From: Hymenobacter chitinivorans DSM 11115
Lineage (GTDB): Bacteria > Bacteroidota > Bacteroidia > Cytophagales > Hymenobacteraceae
NCBI RefSeq assembly: GCF_002797555.1
Contig: NZ_PGFA01000001.1
Location: 1,302,001 to 1,366,000, forward strand
Direction: 5' to 3'
DNA: 64,000 nt
Positions within the stretch are counted from its first letter, which is position 1. Every line of letters begins with the position of its first letter. Below, piece after piece: positions 32,214 to 40,726 of this stretch. The position numbers were made by a program, and so were the translations under genes. The notes beneath the pieces are model-generated. The model ran no database searches. It was not told where the DNA came from and was given only the letters and a program-made list of their open reading frames with translations.

Positions 32214-32941
32214 AGAAGGACGGCCGCCAGCACGTAGTCGGCCAGCAGGATGGCAATGATGGAATTGGTAACGGCGCCGGTGCTGGCCGCGCCTACTTCC
32301 AGGGCGCCGCCCTTGGTATAATAGCCCTTGTACGAGGAAATGGCCGACACGAGGAAGGCAAAAACTACTGATTTAATCAGGGCGAAGACAATGTTGTAAG
32401 GCACAAAGTCGGTGCGGATGCCTTCCACGTACTCCTGGGCCGACATGGCGCCCGACAAGGTGCCGGCCAGGTAACCGCCCATAATGGAGAGAACCATGGC
32501 CAGAATAACCAGCAGCGGAAACATGAGCATGGCGGCCACAATCTTGGGCAACACCAGGTAAGAAGCCGAGTTGATGCCCATTACTTCCAGCGCATCGACC
32601 TGCTCGGTGATGCGCATCGTGCCCAGGCCGCCGGCAATGCTGGAGCCGACTTTGCCGGCCAGCACGATGCTGGTAATGGTGGGAGCCAGCTCCAGAATCG
32701 TCATTTCGCGCACCATGAAGCCGATGGTGGACTTGGGAATCAGGGGATTAACCAGGTTATAGGCAATCTGGACGCAGGTAACGGCCCCGATAAAGGCCGA
32801 AACGATGGCCACGATAAAGACGGAGTCGATGCCGATGAGAATGGCTTCATCGAGGGTGCGTTGCCAGAGCGTACCCAGCCGTTCCTTCCGCACCAGCATG
32901 CTTTGCATGAAGAGCAGAAATTCACCGAAGGTTTTAACCAT
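32210..32941 (-). CDS. mlaE: ABC transporter permease, MlaE type
   Basis: 243 aa, five to six transmembrane helices. Visible family features: GIDSVFIVAIVSAFIGAVTCVQ, AYNLVNPLIPKSTIGFMVREMTILELAPTITSIVLAGKVGSSIAGGLGTMRITEQVDALEVMGI (the EQVDALEVMGI coupling segment is diagnostic), and the C-terminal GGALEVGAASTGAVTNSI. Inner-membrane partner of MlaF. Divergent from the SDR gene at 33057; a near-consensus -7 (TATCTTTT) lies at 32957-32964 on the minus strand. Confidence 0.92.
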   Translation of the reverse strand: MVKTFGEFLLFMQSMLVRKERLGTLWQRTLDEAILIGIDSVFIVAIVSAFIGAVTCVQIAYNLVNPLIPKSTIGFMVREMTILELAPTITSIVLAGKVGSSIAGGLGTMRITEQVDALEVMGINSASYLVLPKIVAAMLMFPLLVILAMVLSIMGGYLAGTLSGAMSAQEYVEGIRTDFVPYNIVFALIKSVVFAFLVSAISSYKGYYTKGGALEVGAASTGAVTNSIIAILLADYVLAAVLL

Positions 32942-33056
32942 AAAAAGAGGAGGAGAAAAGATAAAAGCTCAAACTTGCGCCGCCGGGCGCAGTACGCCCA
33001 GCGCCCAGCTTAGGCCCGGGCTACCTTACGTAAAAACGAAAACGTCAATCAAAGGA

Positions 33057-33770
33057 ATGCAAAAATATATCGTTGTCACGGGTGGCACGAAAGGAATTGG
33101 CCGCGCCATTGTCCGGCGCTTTGCCCAGGCCGGTTTTGGCGTCATTACCTGCGCCCGTTCCGGACAGGACCTGCAGGCTCTTACAACCGCTGTGCAGCAG
33201 GATGTTCCCGGCGCCGTGCTCCACACCTTGGCCGCCGACCTGAGCCAGGCCGCCCACACGCGGCGCTTCACCGATTTTGTGCTAAGCCTGGGCGTACCCG
33301 TGGAGGTGCTGGTCAACAATACGGGAGCTTTCATCCCGGGCCGGTTGCAGGATGAGCCCGCCGACGGCTCCCAGCTGCGCCACATGATAGACGTGAACCT
33401 CTACAGCGCCTACGACGTGACCCGGGCCCTGCTGCCGGAGATGATAGCGCGGCGCCGGGGGCATATTTTCAACATGTGCTCCACGGCCAGCATCATGGCG
33501 TACCCCAACGGCGGCTCCTACAGCATTGCCAAGTTTGCCTTGCTGGGCCTGACCAAGGGCCTGCGCGAGGAGCTCAAAGAGCATAATTTGCGCGTGACGG
33601 CCATTTTGCCCGGGGCCACGCTCACCGCCAGCTGGGAAGGGGTGGACTTGCCCGCCGAGCGGTTCATCAAAGCCGAAGACGTGGCCGAAGCCGTATTCGG
33701 GGCTTATTCCCTCTCGCCCCAGGCCGTCATCGAAGAGCTGCTGATCCGGCCCCAACTCGGGGACATTTGA
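33057..33770 (+). CDS. SDR-family oxidoreductase
   Basis: 237 aa from ATG 33057. Classical short-chain dehydrogenase: cofactor loop VTGGTKGIGRAI, LVNNTGAF, catalytic Ser in NMCSTASIM and YSIAK (Tyr/Lys about residues 152/156), then ILPGATLT. The Arg after the first strand (CARSG) hints at NADP. Substrate unknown. Followed by a family J palindrome and a convergent lipoprotein gene. Upstream in-frame codons overlap the divergent mlaE gene and are not coding. Confidence 0.9.
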   Translation: MQKYIVVTGGTKGIGRAIVRRFAQAGFGVITCARSGQDLQALTTAVQQDVPGAVLHTLAADLSQAAHTRRFTDFVLSLGVPVEVLVNNTGAFIPGRLQDEPADGSQLRHMIDVNLYSAYDVTRALLPEMIARRRGHIFNMCSTASIMAYPNGGSYSIAKFALLGLTKGLREELKEHNLRVTAILPGATLTASWEGVDLPAERFIKAEDVAEAVFGAYSLSPQAVIEELLIRPQLGDI

Positions 33771-33859
33771 CAATTAACAATTACCATTTATCATTTAACA
33801 AGGAGCACCAAACCGGGCGGCTAGGGAGTGTTAAATGATAAATGGTAATTGTTAAATGT
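33771..33859. repeat. Palindrome, family J (AT-rich)
   Basis: Left arm ACAATTAACAATTACCATTT plus ATCATTTAAC, right arm GTTAAATGATAAATGGTAAT plus TGTTAAATG; loop about 30 nt. Lies between convergent genes, the arm ends reaching both stop codons. Confidence 0.8.
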
Positions 33860-34636
33860 CTAGTTGTTCACCACTTTGCCCTTGCCGGTGAGGCTGATAC
33901 CGGTGCTAAGTGGGGTGCCCTGGTAGAACAGCGTGCCGGTGCCCGCGTGCGTACCGCCGAGGTAGTTGGTGGTCGTCACGTGGGCGTCGCCGTTGCTGTC
34001 GTGGTTGAAGGTGAAGTAGCACTCCCGGCTCTGCAGGCCGCTGGCGTAGAGGCTGCCGTTGCCGCCGATGAGCAGGTGAAAATCGTCGGCCCGGCCCCGC
34101 AGGCGGAAGTCGCCGAGCTCGTACATGTCCATGTTCAGGTACTGGCTGGTAATGTCCAGGTCGATGTCGCCGGCGCCCACGAGGTGGCAGAACAGCGTGT
34201 CGGCGCGGAAGTTGCCAGCCGTGCGCAGGTTACCGTAGCCGCGCACAAACAGGTCGTGGATGCGGGGCAGGTGCAGGGTCACTTCCCGGGGCGTGTCGTA
34301 GGTGCGCACCCAGTTGCAGCGGCTGGTATTGCGAATAACCAGCTCCCCGTGCTCCACGCGCAGCTTAATGTCTTCCTGCAGATTTTTGCCGGCCCGCACC
34401 TCGGCGTAGGTTTCCGCGTCCTGCACCAACGTTACGTCCACGTTGTCGTAGGCCGTTATAACCTCGAAGGAGGCCAGCTCCCGCCGCTCGGTTACCACCT
34501 TGCCGGTGCTTTTGAGGCAGTCCGTTTCGTGGCCTTCCCCGCAGCCGCCCAGCAATAGGGCCCCGGCGGCAAAGGCCCCAACACGTAAAACCCGGCAGGG
34601 GCGCTTAACTTGCGGCCAAATGGTACTTCGAAACAT
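33860..34636 (-). CDS. GIN-domain (DUF2807) lipoprotein
   Basis: 258 aa from ATG 34636. Signal with lipobox LLLGGC (Cys about residue 29), then a right-handed beta-helix-like DUF2807 domain typical for Bacteroidota 'head GIN domain' proteins: FEVITAYDNVDVTLVQD, LVIRNTSRCNW, VRGYGNLRT, LVGAGDIDLDI, LIGGNGSLYASG, and a closing AGTGTLFYQGTPLSTGISLTGKGKV. Probably adhesive or structural. The start codon is only 9 bp from the start of the divergent SDR gene. Confidence 0.88.
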   Translation of the reverse strand: MFRSTIWPQVKRPCRVLRVGAFAAGALLLGGCGEGHETDCLKSTGKVVTERRELASFEVITAYDNVDVTLVQDAETYAEVRAGKNLQEDIKLRVEHGELVIRNTSRCNWVRTYDTPREVTLHLPRIHDLFVRGYGNLRTAGNFRADTLFCHLVGAGDIDLDITSQYLNMDMYELGDFRLRGRADDFHLLIGGNGSLYASGLQSRECYFTFNHDSNGDAHVTTTNYLGGTHAGTGTLFYQGTPLSTGISLTGKGKVVNN

Positions 34637-34645
34637 CTTTACGCT

Positions 34646-35341
34646 ATGAACCTGACGGGCAAGATAGCCATTCTGACGGGCGTCAGCAAAGGAATAGGCC
34701 GGGCTACGGCCGAGGCCCTGCTGGCCAAGGGCGCCATCGTGGCCGGCTGGGGCCGCACTGCGCCCGAAGGCCTGACCCACGAGCGGTTCCAGTTTTTCGA
34801 GTGCGACGTGCGCGACGAAGTGGCCGTGCAGGAAGCCTACGTGAATACCCGCCGGGAGCTGGGGGCCGAAATTCACGTGCTGGTCAACAACGCCGGCCTG
34901 GGCATTGCGGGGGACGTCGACGGGTTTTCGTCCGCCGACTGGAAGCTCATGTTCGACACCAACGTGCACGGCACTTTCTACTGCACTCGGGCCGTGCTGC
35001 CCCAGATGAAACTGCAGCAGGAAGGCCACATCATCAACATCAGCTCCATTGCCGGCACCACCGGCATCGAGAAAATGGCCGGCTACTGCGCCACCAAGTT
35101 TGCCGTGCGGGGCTTTTCGCAGTCGTTGTACAAGGAAGTGCGGAACGATGGAATCAAGGTCACGTGTTTGTATCCCGGCTCGACGCAAACCAACTTCTTC
35201 GACGATATTCCCGGTACCGAGGCCAACGCCTCGATGATGCAGCCCCAAGATATTGCCGATACCATCATTTACGCGCTGGAAACGCCCTTCAACTTCCACC
35301 TCGTGGACATTGAAATGCGCCCCTTGCAGCCAAAAAAATAA
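34646..35341 (+). CDS. SDR-family oxidoreductase
   Basis: 231 aa from ATG 34646. Cofactor loop LTGVSKGIGRATAEAL, LVNNAGLGI, catalytic Ser in NISSIAGTTG and YCATK (Tyr/Lys about 147/151). Paralogue in type but not close to the SDR at 33057. A possible -7 (TAACTTGC, 34608-34615) lies inside the signal-peptide codons of the divergent lipoprotein. Substrate unknown. Confidence 0.9.
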   Translation: MNLTGKIAILTGVSKGIGRATAEALLAKGAIVAGWGRTAPEGLTHERFQFFECDVRDEVAVQEAYVNTRRELGAEIHVLVNNAGLGIAGDVDGFSSADWKLMFDTNVHGTFYCTRAVLPQMKLQQEGHIINISSIAGTTGIEKMAGYCATKFAVRGFSQSLYKEVRNDGIKVTCLYPGSTQTNFFDDIPGTEANASMMQPQDIADTIIYALETPFNFHLVDIEMRPLQPKK

Positions 35342-35344
35342 AGA

Positions 35345-35497
35345 ATTGTCATTGCGAGGAGGTGCCACGAAGCAATCCGTCCTCTGCGCAGTACGACCTG
35401 CTCTTCTCCCAGACAGTCCTAAGTGGTAGGGCGTATCAGAATAGAAGGCTAGGTGCATTTCAGAGGACGGATTGCTTCGCTTTGCTCGCAATGACAC
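35345..35497. repeat. Palindromic spacer element, family C (before gldA)
   Basis: Left arm GTCATTGCGAGGAGGTGCCACGAAGCAATCC-type, right arm ending GGATTGCTTCGCTTTGCTCG and CAATGACA; imperfect, with AGAGGACGGATTGCTTCG as the best-matching core. gldA starts 10 nt after it. Confidence 0.8.
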
Positions 35498-35506
35498 GCT
35501 CATTCT

Positions 35507-36415
35507 ATGGTTGAAGTACAACAGCTCAGCAAAATCTTCGGGGCCCAGGCCGCTGTGAATGATATTTCCTTCTCCGTGGGCAAGGGCGAAATCCTGGGCT
35601 TTCTAGGTCCCAACGGGGCGGGCAAGTCCACGACGATGAAGATGGCCACGGGCTATTTGCCACCCAGCCACGGCACGGTGAAGCTGGAAGGCTACGACGT
35701 GCAGACCGACCCGCTGGAAGTGCGCCGCCGGGTGGGCTACTTGCCCGAGCACAACCCGCTCTACCTGGATATGTACGTGCACGAGTACCTCGAATTCATC
35801 GGCTCGGTGCACGGCCTCAAGGGCCAGCCGCGCCGCACCCGGGTGCAGCAGATGGTGGATAGGGTAGGGCTGGGCCGGGAGCAGAACAAGCTTATCGGGG
35901 CCTTGTCGAAAGGCTACCGGCAGCGCGTAGGGCTGGCCCAGGCTCTGATTCACGACCCCGGCGTGCTGATTCTCGACGAGCCCACCACCGGCCTGGACCC
36001 CAACCAGATTGGCGAAATCCGCACCCTGATCCGGGAGCTGGGCCAGGACAAGACCGTCATCTTCAGCACGCATATTTTGCCCGAAGTCACGGCCCTGTGC
36101 AGCCGGGTGGTCATCATCAACCGCGGGCAGCTCGTGGCCGACTCGCCCGTATCGGAGCTAGGCGCTAAGGCCGCCGGCGAAACTATCATCCGTGCTGAGT
36201 TCGAGCAAGCCATTGACGTGGCGCCGCTGCGGGCCTTGCCCGGTATTCTGGGCGTGGAGGCCGAAGCCGGCAACCGCTATCGAATCCGGGCCGCGGCGGG
36301 CACGGATATGCGCGGCGCTATTTCCCGCCTGGCCGCTCAGCAGGACTGGATATTGCTGGGCCTACGGCAGGAAGAGCAGTCTTTGGAGCAGGTGTTTCAG
36401 TCGCTGACGAAGTGA
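35507..36415 (+). CDS. gldA: Gliding motility ABC transporter ATPase GldA
   Basis: 302 aa. ATPase of the GldA-GldF-GldG transporter needed for gliding in Flavobacterium. Walker A GFLGPNGAGKSTT (about residues 33-45), Q-loop VGYLPEHNPLYLDMYVHEYLEF, signature LSKGYRQRVGLAQAL, Walker B VLILDEPTTGLDP, H-loop STHILPEV. The C-terminal 80 residues are the family's regulatory extension. Followed by gldF after a 158-nt palindromic spacer. Assignment as GldA rests on the gldF-gldG neighbours. Confidence 0.92.
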   Translation: MVEVQQLSKIFGAQAAVNDISFSVGKGEILGFLGPNGAGKSTTMKMATGYLPPSHGTVKLEGYDVQTDPLEVRRRVGYLPEHNPLYLDMYVHEYLEFIGSVHGLKGQPRRTRVQQMVDRVGLGREQNKLIGALSKGYRQRVGLAQALIHDPGVLILDEPTTGLDPNQIGEIRTLIRELGQDKTVIFSTHILPEVTALCSRVVIINRGQLVADSPVSELGAKAAGETIIRAEFEQAIDVAPLRALPGILGVEAEAGNRYRIRAAAGTDMRGAISRLAAQQDWILLGLRQEEQSLEQVFQSLTK

Positions 36416-36435
36416 TATGCTGCATTTCTACTGAA

Positions 36436-36534
36436 CGTCATGTCGAGCCCAAGCGAGGAATCTCGCGTGCTGAGGTTGTAGTAGCAATCTAATTACCATT
36501 GCACGCGAGATTCCTCGCAGGCTCGGCATGACGG
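36436..36534. repeat. Palindromic spacer element, family D (gldA-gldF)
   Basis: Arms CGTCATGTCGAGC ... GAGGAATCTCGCGTGC on the left and GCACGCGAGATTCCTCGCAGG ... CGGCATGACG on the right. Confidence 0.82.
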
Positions 36535-36573
36535 GCAACTTTTACCAGAAGTACTTAATCAGCACATTCCCCG

Positions 36574-37299
36574 ATGCTAGCCATCCTTCGCAAAGAATTC
36601 AACGCCTTCCTTAGCTCCCCGGTGGCCTACGTGGTTATCGGGGTGTTCCTGGTCGCTACCGGCCTGTTCGTGTGGGTCTTTCCCGACAGTTCGGTGCTGG
36701 ACTACGGCTATGCCGATTTGCAGACGCTGTTCAACATGGCCCCCTGGATTTTCCTGTTCCTGATTCCGGCCATTACCATGCGCACCTTCGCCGAGGAGAA
36801 AAAGGCCGGCACCATCGAGCTGCTGCTCACCCGCCCGCTCACCGACGGGCAGATAATCGGCGGGAAGTACCTGGCCTGCCTGCTGCTGGCTTTGCTGGCC
36901 CTGGTGCCCACGCTGCTCTACTACTACTCGGTGTACCAGCTCGGCAACCCCATCGGCAACATCGACTCGGCCGCTACGGTGGGCTCGTACATTGGCCTGG
37001 CGCTGCTGGCGGCGGTGTTTGCGGCCATCGGCATCTTTGCCTCGGCCATCACCCGGGACCAAATCATTGCCTTCCTGGTAGCTGTAGTCGGCTGCTTTCT
37101 GGTGTACTCCGGCTTCGACTCCCTGGCCTCGGTCTTTGATGGGGCCCCGGCCTACTACATCAGCCAGCTCGGCATTGCCGCCCACTACCGCGACATCAGC
37201 AAGGGCCTCATCGACTCCCGCGACCTGACCTACTTCCTTAGTCTGATTGCCGGCCTGCTCGTAGCCACCCGATTGGTGCTCCAAAGCCGCAACTGGTAA
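36574..37299 (+). CDS. gldF: Gliding motility ABC transporter permease GldF
   Basis: 241 aa, six transmembrane helices (AYVVIGVFLVATGLFVWVF, MAPWIFLFLIPAITM, LLLALLALVPTLLYYYS, IGLALLAAVFAAIGIFAS, IIAFLVAVVGCFLVYSGF, LTYFLSLIAGLLVATR). The stretch ITMRTFAEEKKAGTIELLLTRPLTDGQIIGGKYLA is typical of ABC-2 type permeases. Lies between gldA and gldG in the usual order. Confidence 0.92.
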   Translation: MLAILRKEFNAFLSSPVAYVVIGVFLVATGLFVWVFPDSSVLDYGYADLQTLFNMAPWIFLFLIPAITMRTFAEEKKAGTIELLLTRPLTDGQIIGGKYLACLLLALLALVPTLLYYYSVYQLGNPIGNIDSAATVGSYIGLALLAAVFAAIGIFASAITRDQIIAFLVAVVGCFLVYSGFDSLASVFDGAPAYYISQLGIAAHYRDISKGLIDSRDLTYFLSLIAGLLVATRLVLQSRNW

Positions 37300-37316
37300 C
37301 CAAGTAAGAACGAATT

Positions 37317-37455
37317 CCCCTCCTTCCTTTAAGGAGGGGTGCCCGAAGGGCGGGGTGGTTCAGTCGTTGTTTCAACGAACGACACCTACTCTAATTCCCT
37401 AGCTCTAGCCAACCACCCCGGCCTTCGGCCACCCCTCCTTAAAGGAAGGAGGGGA
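37317..37455. repeat. Palindromic spacer element, family A (gldF-gldG)
   Basis: Long arms (about 44 nt; 37317-37360 with 37411-37455) sharing the core GTGCCCGAAGGGCGGGGTGG with the trpG-trpD copy; right arm has GGCC instead of GCCC changes; loop about 50 nt, different from the trp copy. Confidence 0.87.
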
Positions 37456-37504
37456 GCTGCTAGCTCTCCTAGCTCCAATAGCTCTAAAAAATAGCCGCCA
37501 CTCT

Positions 37505-39223
37505 ATGGCTTCTGCTACACCCGACATTTCTGCTCCCGCCGCTTCCCGCCGCCGCCGCGACCTGCTCCGTTTTGGGGCGGTAGTCGGGGCGCTGCTGCTG
37601 CTCAACTTCCTGGGCCAGCAGTTCTTTTTCCGCCTCGACCTTACCCAGGAAAAGCGCTACACCATGGCCCCGGCCACCAAGCAGCTGCTCGAAAATCTGA
37701 AGCAGCCCGTGACGGTGACGGTGTACCTCGACGGCGACTTTCCGCCCGGCTTCCGCCGCCTGCAGCAGGCCGTGCGCGAAACGCTGAATGAAATGCAGGT
37801 CTACGGCGGCACGAACCTGCACTACGTCTTCGTCGACCCCTCGGCGGCTGGCACTGAAAAGGCCCGCAATGAGTACTATGCTTCCCTGCTGAAGAAAGGG
37901 CTGCGGCCGACCAACCTCGGGGCCAACGAGAACGGCAAGCGGGTTGAGAAAATCATCTTTCCCTGGGCCACGGTAGCGGCCGGCGGCAAGGAAGAGCAGG
38001 TGCTGTTGCTGCGCGGCAACCAGGCCGCCCCCTCCGACGTGCGCCTCAACCAAAGCATCGAGGGGCTGGAATACGAGCTGGCCAGCGCCGTGCGCAAGCT
38101 CAACCCCGGCCAGCGCAAGCGCATCGGCGTGCTCGAAGGCCACGGGGAGCTGAGCAACGCCGAAGCCGGCGACATCATCGGCTCCTTGCAGCAGTACTAC
38201 GACGTATTTCGGGTGGATTTGCGCAAAACCCGGCCTCAGGATTTGCGCACACTCAGCGCCATCATCGTGGCCAAGCCCGCCACGGCCTACACCGAGCCCG
38301 AGAAGTTCAAGCTCGACCAGTTCATTACCCAGGGCGGCAACGCGCTGTTCTTCGTGGATGCCATGCGCGTGAACCTGGACAGCGCCAACCGCGGCGGCAT
38401 GCTCTCTTTCCCACTGGATTTGAACCTGGAAGACCAGCTCTTCAAGTACGGCGTGCGCGTCAACCCCGACCTGCTGCTCGACCTTAACTCGGGCGTCATT
38501 CCGCTGGTGACGGGCACCGAGGGCGACAAACCCAAGGTGGAGCCCATGCCCTGGCAGTTTTACCCGCTGATCAACTCCTTCAGCAAGCACCCCATCACCC
38601 GCAACCTCGACGCGGTGTACACCAAGTTCGTCAGCACGATTGATACGGTAAAAGCCGCCGGCATCCGCAAAACGCCGCTGCTGTTTACTTCCCGCTACAC
38701 CCGGGTGCTGCCCGCGCCCGTGCCCATCAACTTCAACGACGCCCGCCTGGAGCCCAACCAGAAGCTCTACAAGGAAAGCTTCAAGCCGGTTGGCTACCTG
38801 CTCGAAGGCCAGTTTAAGTCGCTCTACGCCAACCGCGCCGAGCCCGGCACCAGCACCTTCCTGCCCGCCACTTCGCCCAATGCCAAGCCTTCCAAAGTGC
38901 TGGTCATCTCCGACGGTGACTTTATCCGCTCCGAGCTGGACCCCAAAACCGGCAACCCCTACCGCCTGGGCTTCGACCGCCTCGCCAACACCGAATTCGC
39001 CAACCGCGAGCTGGTCCTCAACGCCGTGGACTACATGCTCGACGAAAGCGGCCTGATTTCGGTGCGCGGCAAGCAAATCACCCTGCGCCCCTTAGACAAG
39101 CTCAAGGTCATCGAGCAGAAAAGCCGCTGGCAGCTGCTGAACCTGGCGGCTCCGTTGGTGCTGTTGGGCGTGTTCGGGGCCGTGCGGGCCTGGCGCCGCA
39201 AGCGGCGCTACGCGTCGTTCTAA
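37505..39223 (+). CDS. gldG: Gliding motility protein GldG
   Basis: 572 aa. ABC-associated protein with an N-terminal transmembrane helix (RFGAVVGALLLLNFLGQQFFF, about 20-40), a large periplasmic domain of the GldG/ABC_transp_aux type (VTVTVYLDGDFPPGFRRLQQ, IGVLEGHGELSNAEAGDI, AIIVAKPATAYTEPEKFKLDQFITQGGNALFFVD), and a C-terminal helix about 545-565 (WQLLNLAAPLVLLGVFGAVRAW) before RRKRRYASF. Last gene of the gldA-F-G set. Confidence 0.92.
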   Translation: MASATPDISAPAASRRRRDLLRFGAVVGALLLLNFLGQQFFFRLDLTQEKRYTMAPATKQLLENLKQPVTVTVYLDGDFPPGFRRLQQAVRETLNEMQVYGGTNLHYVFVDPSAAGTEKARNEYYASLLKKGLRPTNLGANENGKRVEKIIFPWATVAAGGKEEQVLLLRGNQAAPSDVRLNQSIEGLEYELASAVRKLNPGQRKRIGVLEGHGELSNAEAGDIIGSLQQYYDVFRVDLRKTRPQDLRTLSAIIVAKPATAYTEPEKFKLDQFITQGGNALFFVDAMRVNLDSANRGGMLSFPLDLNLEDQLFKYGVRVNPDLLLDLNSGVIPLVTGTEGDKPKVEPMPWQFYPLINSFSKHPITRNLDAVYTKFVSTIDTVKAAGIRKTPLLFTSRYTRVLPAPVPINFNDARLEPNQKLYKESFKPVGYLLEGQFKSLYANRAEPGTSTFLPATSPNAKPSKVLVISDGDFIRSELDPKTGNPYRLGFDRLANTEFANRELVLNAVDYMLDESGLISVRGKQITLRPLDKLKVIEQKSRWQLLNLAAPLVLLGVFGAVRAWRRKRRYASF

Positions 39224-39272
39224 ATACTAACTTGCCCACCTTCCCGTAGCGTTTCCCCAGCCAGCCCACCTA

Positions 39273-39554
39273 ATGTCCGATTTCTTTGAGTCTTGGCCTG
39301 TAGATATTGTGGGCCCTGTCTGGAGGGCGGTGGTACTGGTGCCCTTAGGCTTCTTATATCTGCGGCTGCGTTACCGGGAGCAGGATAAGTGGCGGCTGGT
39401 GCTGGCGAAAGAGTACCAGAATAGCTACGGCAACGCGGGAAAAGCCCTGGTCGAAAGTGCCATACGAGGAATATTGGTTGTACTCCTGGCGGCCTGGGTT
39501 CTAGGCGGGCTTTGGGTGCTCCTGGGGGTATTGTGGCACAGCTATATCAAGTAA
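39273..39554 (+). CDS. Small membrane protein, two helices
   Basis: 93 aa. Helix 1 about 17-32 (WRAVVLVPLGFLYLRL), basic/amphipathic middle with RYREQDKWRLVLAKEY, helix 2 about 66-88 (GILVVLLAAWVLGGLWVLLGVLW). No family recognised. Fifty nt behind gldG, possibly read from a separate start. A weak TAACTTGC element lies at 39228-39235. Confidence 0.6.
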   Translation: MSDFFESWPVDIVGPVWRAVVLVPLGFLYLRLRYREQDKWRLVLAKEYQNSYGNAGKALVESAIRGILVVLLAAWVLGGLWVLLGVLWHSYIK

Positions 39555-39579
39555 CAGCCAAATGACTGTAGCACCCTAC

Positions 39580-40050
39580 TCATTGTAATAGCTGCTCAAA
39601 GTCGGCAAGGTAGAGGCCGATGAACTCAGAGAAGGAGTGCGCCACTACTTTGTATTTTCCCTCGCACAGCGTATAAATCTCATTGTGCTCGGTTGGGTAA
39701 GGGTACAATCGGATGCCGTACTCCATCAGCGAAATAAAGTAGTCGGCAAAGACGTAGCAGGTGTGGGGCTGCACAAGCACGTGCTGCAAGTCGCGGTACC
39801 CGGAGCTGTCGGGCCAGTTCGCAAGCTTCCTTTCCACACTTTCAAAGTGCTCCAGAGAGTAGAAGGAAAAGAAGTTCTCGTCCGCCAGGGCGCCGGCCCC
39901 GTTAAGCGTCCGGAAATAGTGGGCCAGATCATCCGGCAGTACTAGCTGGGTCGTGGCTCGGAATGCCTCTAGTGCTTCCACCGGGGCCGGGACAGGCAGC
40001 TGGAGGGAGGCCGCCTGCCACCGGGCAGCTAGGGCCGCAAGATCATGCAT
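39580..40050 (-). CDS. SUKH (SMI1/KNR4) family protein
   Basis: 156 aa from ATG 40050. SUKH fold: PVEALEAFRATTQLVLPDDLAHYFRTLNGA (the conserved LP.D...F....NG), DENFFSFYSLEHFESVE, VFADYFISLMEYGIRL, and a C-terminal SEFIGLYLADFEQLL. SUKH proteins are often immunity proteins in contact-dependent toxin systems, but may also be stand-alone scaffold proteins; no toxin gene is next to it. The start overlaps the end of the HTH gene by 8 nt, which indicates coupled translation. Confidence 0.85.
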   Translation of the reverse strand: MHDLAALAARWQAASLQLPVPAPVEALEAFRATTQLVLPDDLAHYFRTLNGAGALADENFFSFYSLEHFESVERKLANWPDSSGYRDLQHVLVQPHTCYVFADYFISLMEYGIRLYPYPTEHNEIYTLCEGKYKVVAHSFSEFIGLYLADFEQLLQ

Positions 40051-40600
40051 GGGGAGTAGGTTCAGCTGGTTCTTCCACCAACTCCCGCAGCACCTCGGCT
40101 TCCCGCTCCAGCCCGGCAATGCGCGCTTCCAGCAGCTTCTGCGGGCCCCGGCCACAGTCGTAGAGTAGGGCAGTTTCCGTCTCACTCTCCAGCAGGGCCA
40201 ACCAGTTTTCTTCGCGGGCGGGGTGCTTCACGGGGCCGGTAAAGGCCCGCAGGGCGGGCAGGGCCGCGAGGCGGGCCTCATAGGGAGCCGCTTTCAGCCG
40301 TAGCTGGTTCAGCTCGTAGCACAGGCGGCCCGCGTGGTGCTCACAGTAGGCCAGGCGGGACTGCAACGGCTCCGGTTCGGGTGGGGGCAAAGGCAGCGGT
40401 GGAGGAGCAGGCCGGTTACCGGCCGGGTCGTACACCAGCCCCAGCGTGGCCAGGGTAAGCCGAATCAGTTGACCAGCCGTGCCCAGTGGCCAGGAACGGT
40501 GCACGCCCTCGGCCAAGGCTACACTGTTGCGGGATATGCCCAGCCAACTGCCCATCATTTGTTGCGAAAGCCCCAGTTTCGCCCGAATCTCATCAGCCAT
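40043..40600 (-). CDS. XRE-type HTH protein with coiled-coil tail
   Basis: 185 aa. N-terminal Cro/CI-like HTH about 1-35 (MADEIRAKLGLSQQMMGSWLGISRNSVALAE), Pro-rich hinge about 60-78 (PAPPPLPLPPPEPEP), and a helical/coiled-coil region to the end (ARIAGLEREAEVLRELVEE). Its last codons overlap the SUKH gene start by 8 nt. Likely an autoregulator: a -7-like TAGCTTTT (40617-40610, minus strand) and a regular four-site repeat (40626-40677) sit immediately upstream. Function of the pair unknown. Confidence 0.75.
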   Translation of the reverse strand: MADEIRAKLGLSQQMMGSWLGISRNSVALAEGVHRSWPLGTAGQLIRLTLATLGLVYDPAGNRPAPPPLPLPPPEPEPLQSRLAYCEHHAGRLCYELNQLRLKAAPYEARLAALPALRAFTGPVKHPAREENWLALLESETETALLYDCGRGPQKLLEARIAGLEREAEVLRELVEEPAEPTPHA

Positions 40601-40625
40601 ATATCAGTAAAAAGCTAAAACGCGT

Positions 40626-40677
40626 TGAAACACATTTGCCTGAAACAATCTAAAGTGTTTCAGGCAAATGTGTTTCA
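40626..40677. promoter_or_regulatory. Operator-like perfect inverted repeat with four TGAAACA sites
   Basis: 22-bp perfect inverted repeat (40626-40647 with 40656-40677), 8-nt centre. Each arm contains the heptamer twice: TGAAACA at 40626 and 40641, TGTTTCA at 40656 and 40671, so four sites start exactly 15 nt apart. It lies just upstream of the -7-like element for the HTH gene and 50 nt downstream of the BLUF stop. It lacks a T-run directly after the stem, so an operator is more likely than a terminator; the binding protein is inferred to be the HTH protein. Confidence 0.6.
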
Positions 40678-40726
40678 CTATGGCCCGCATTATTTTTTAA
40701 CCTTACAGAATATAAGCCCCTCGGCC

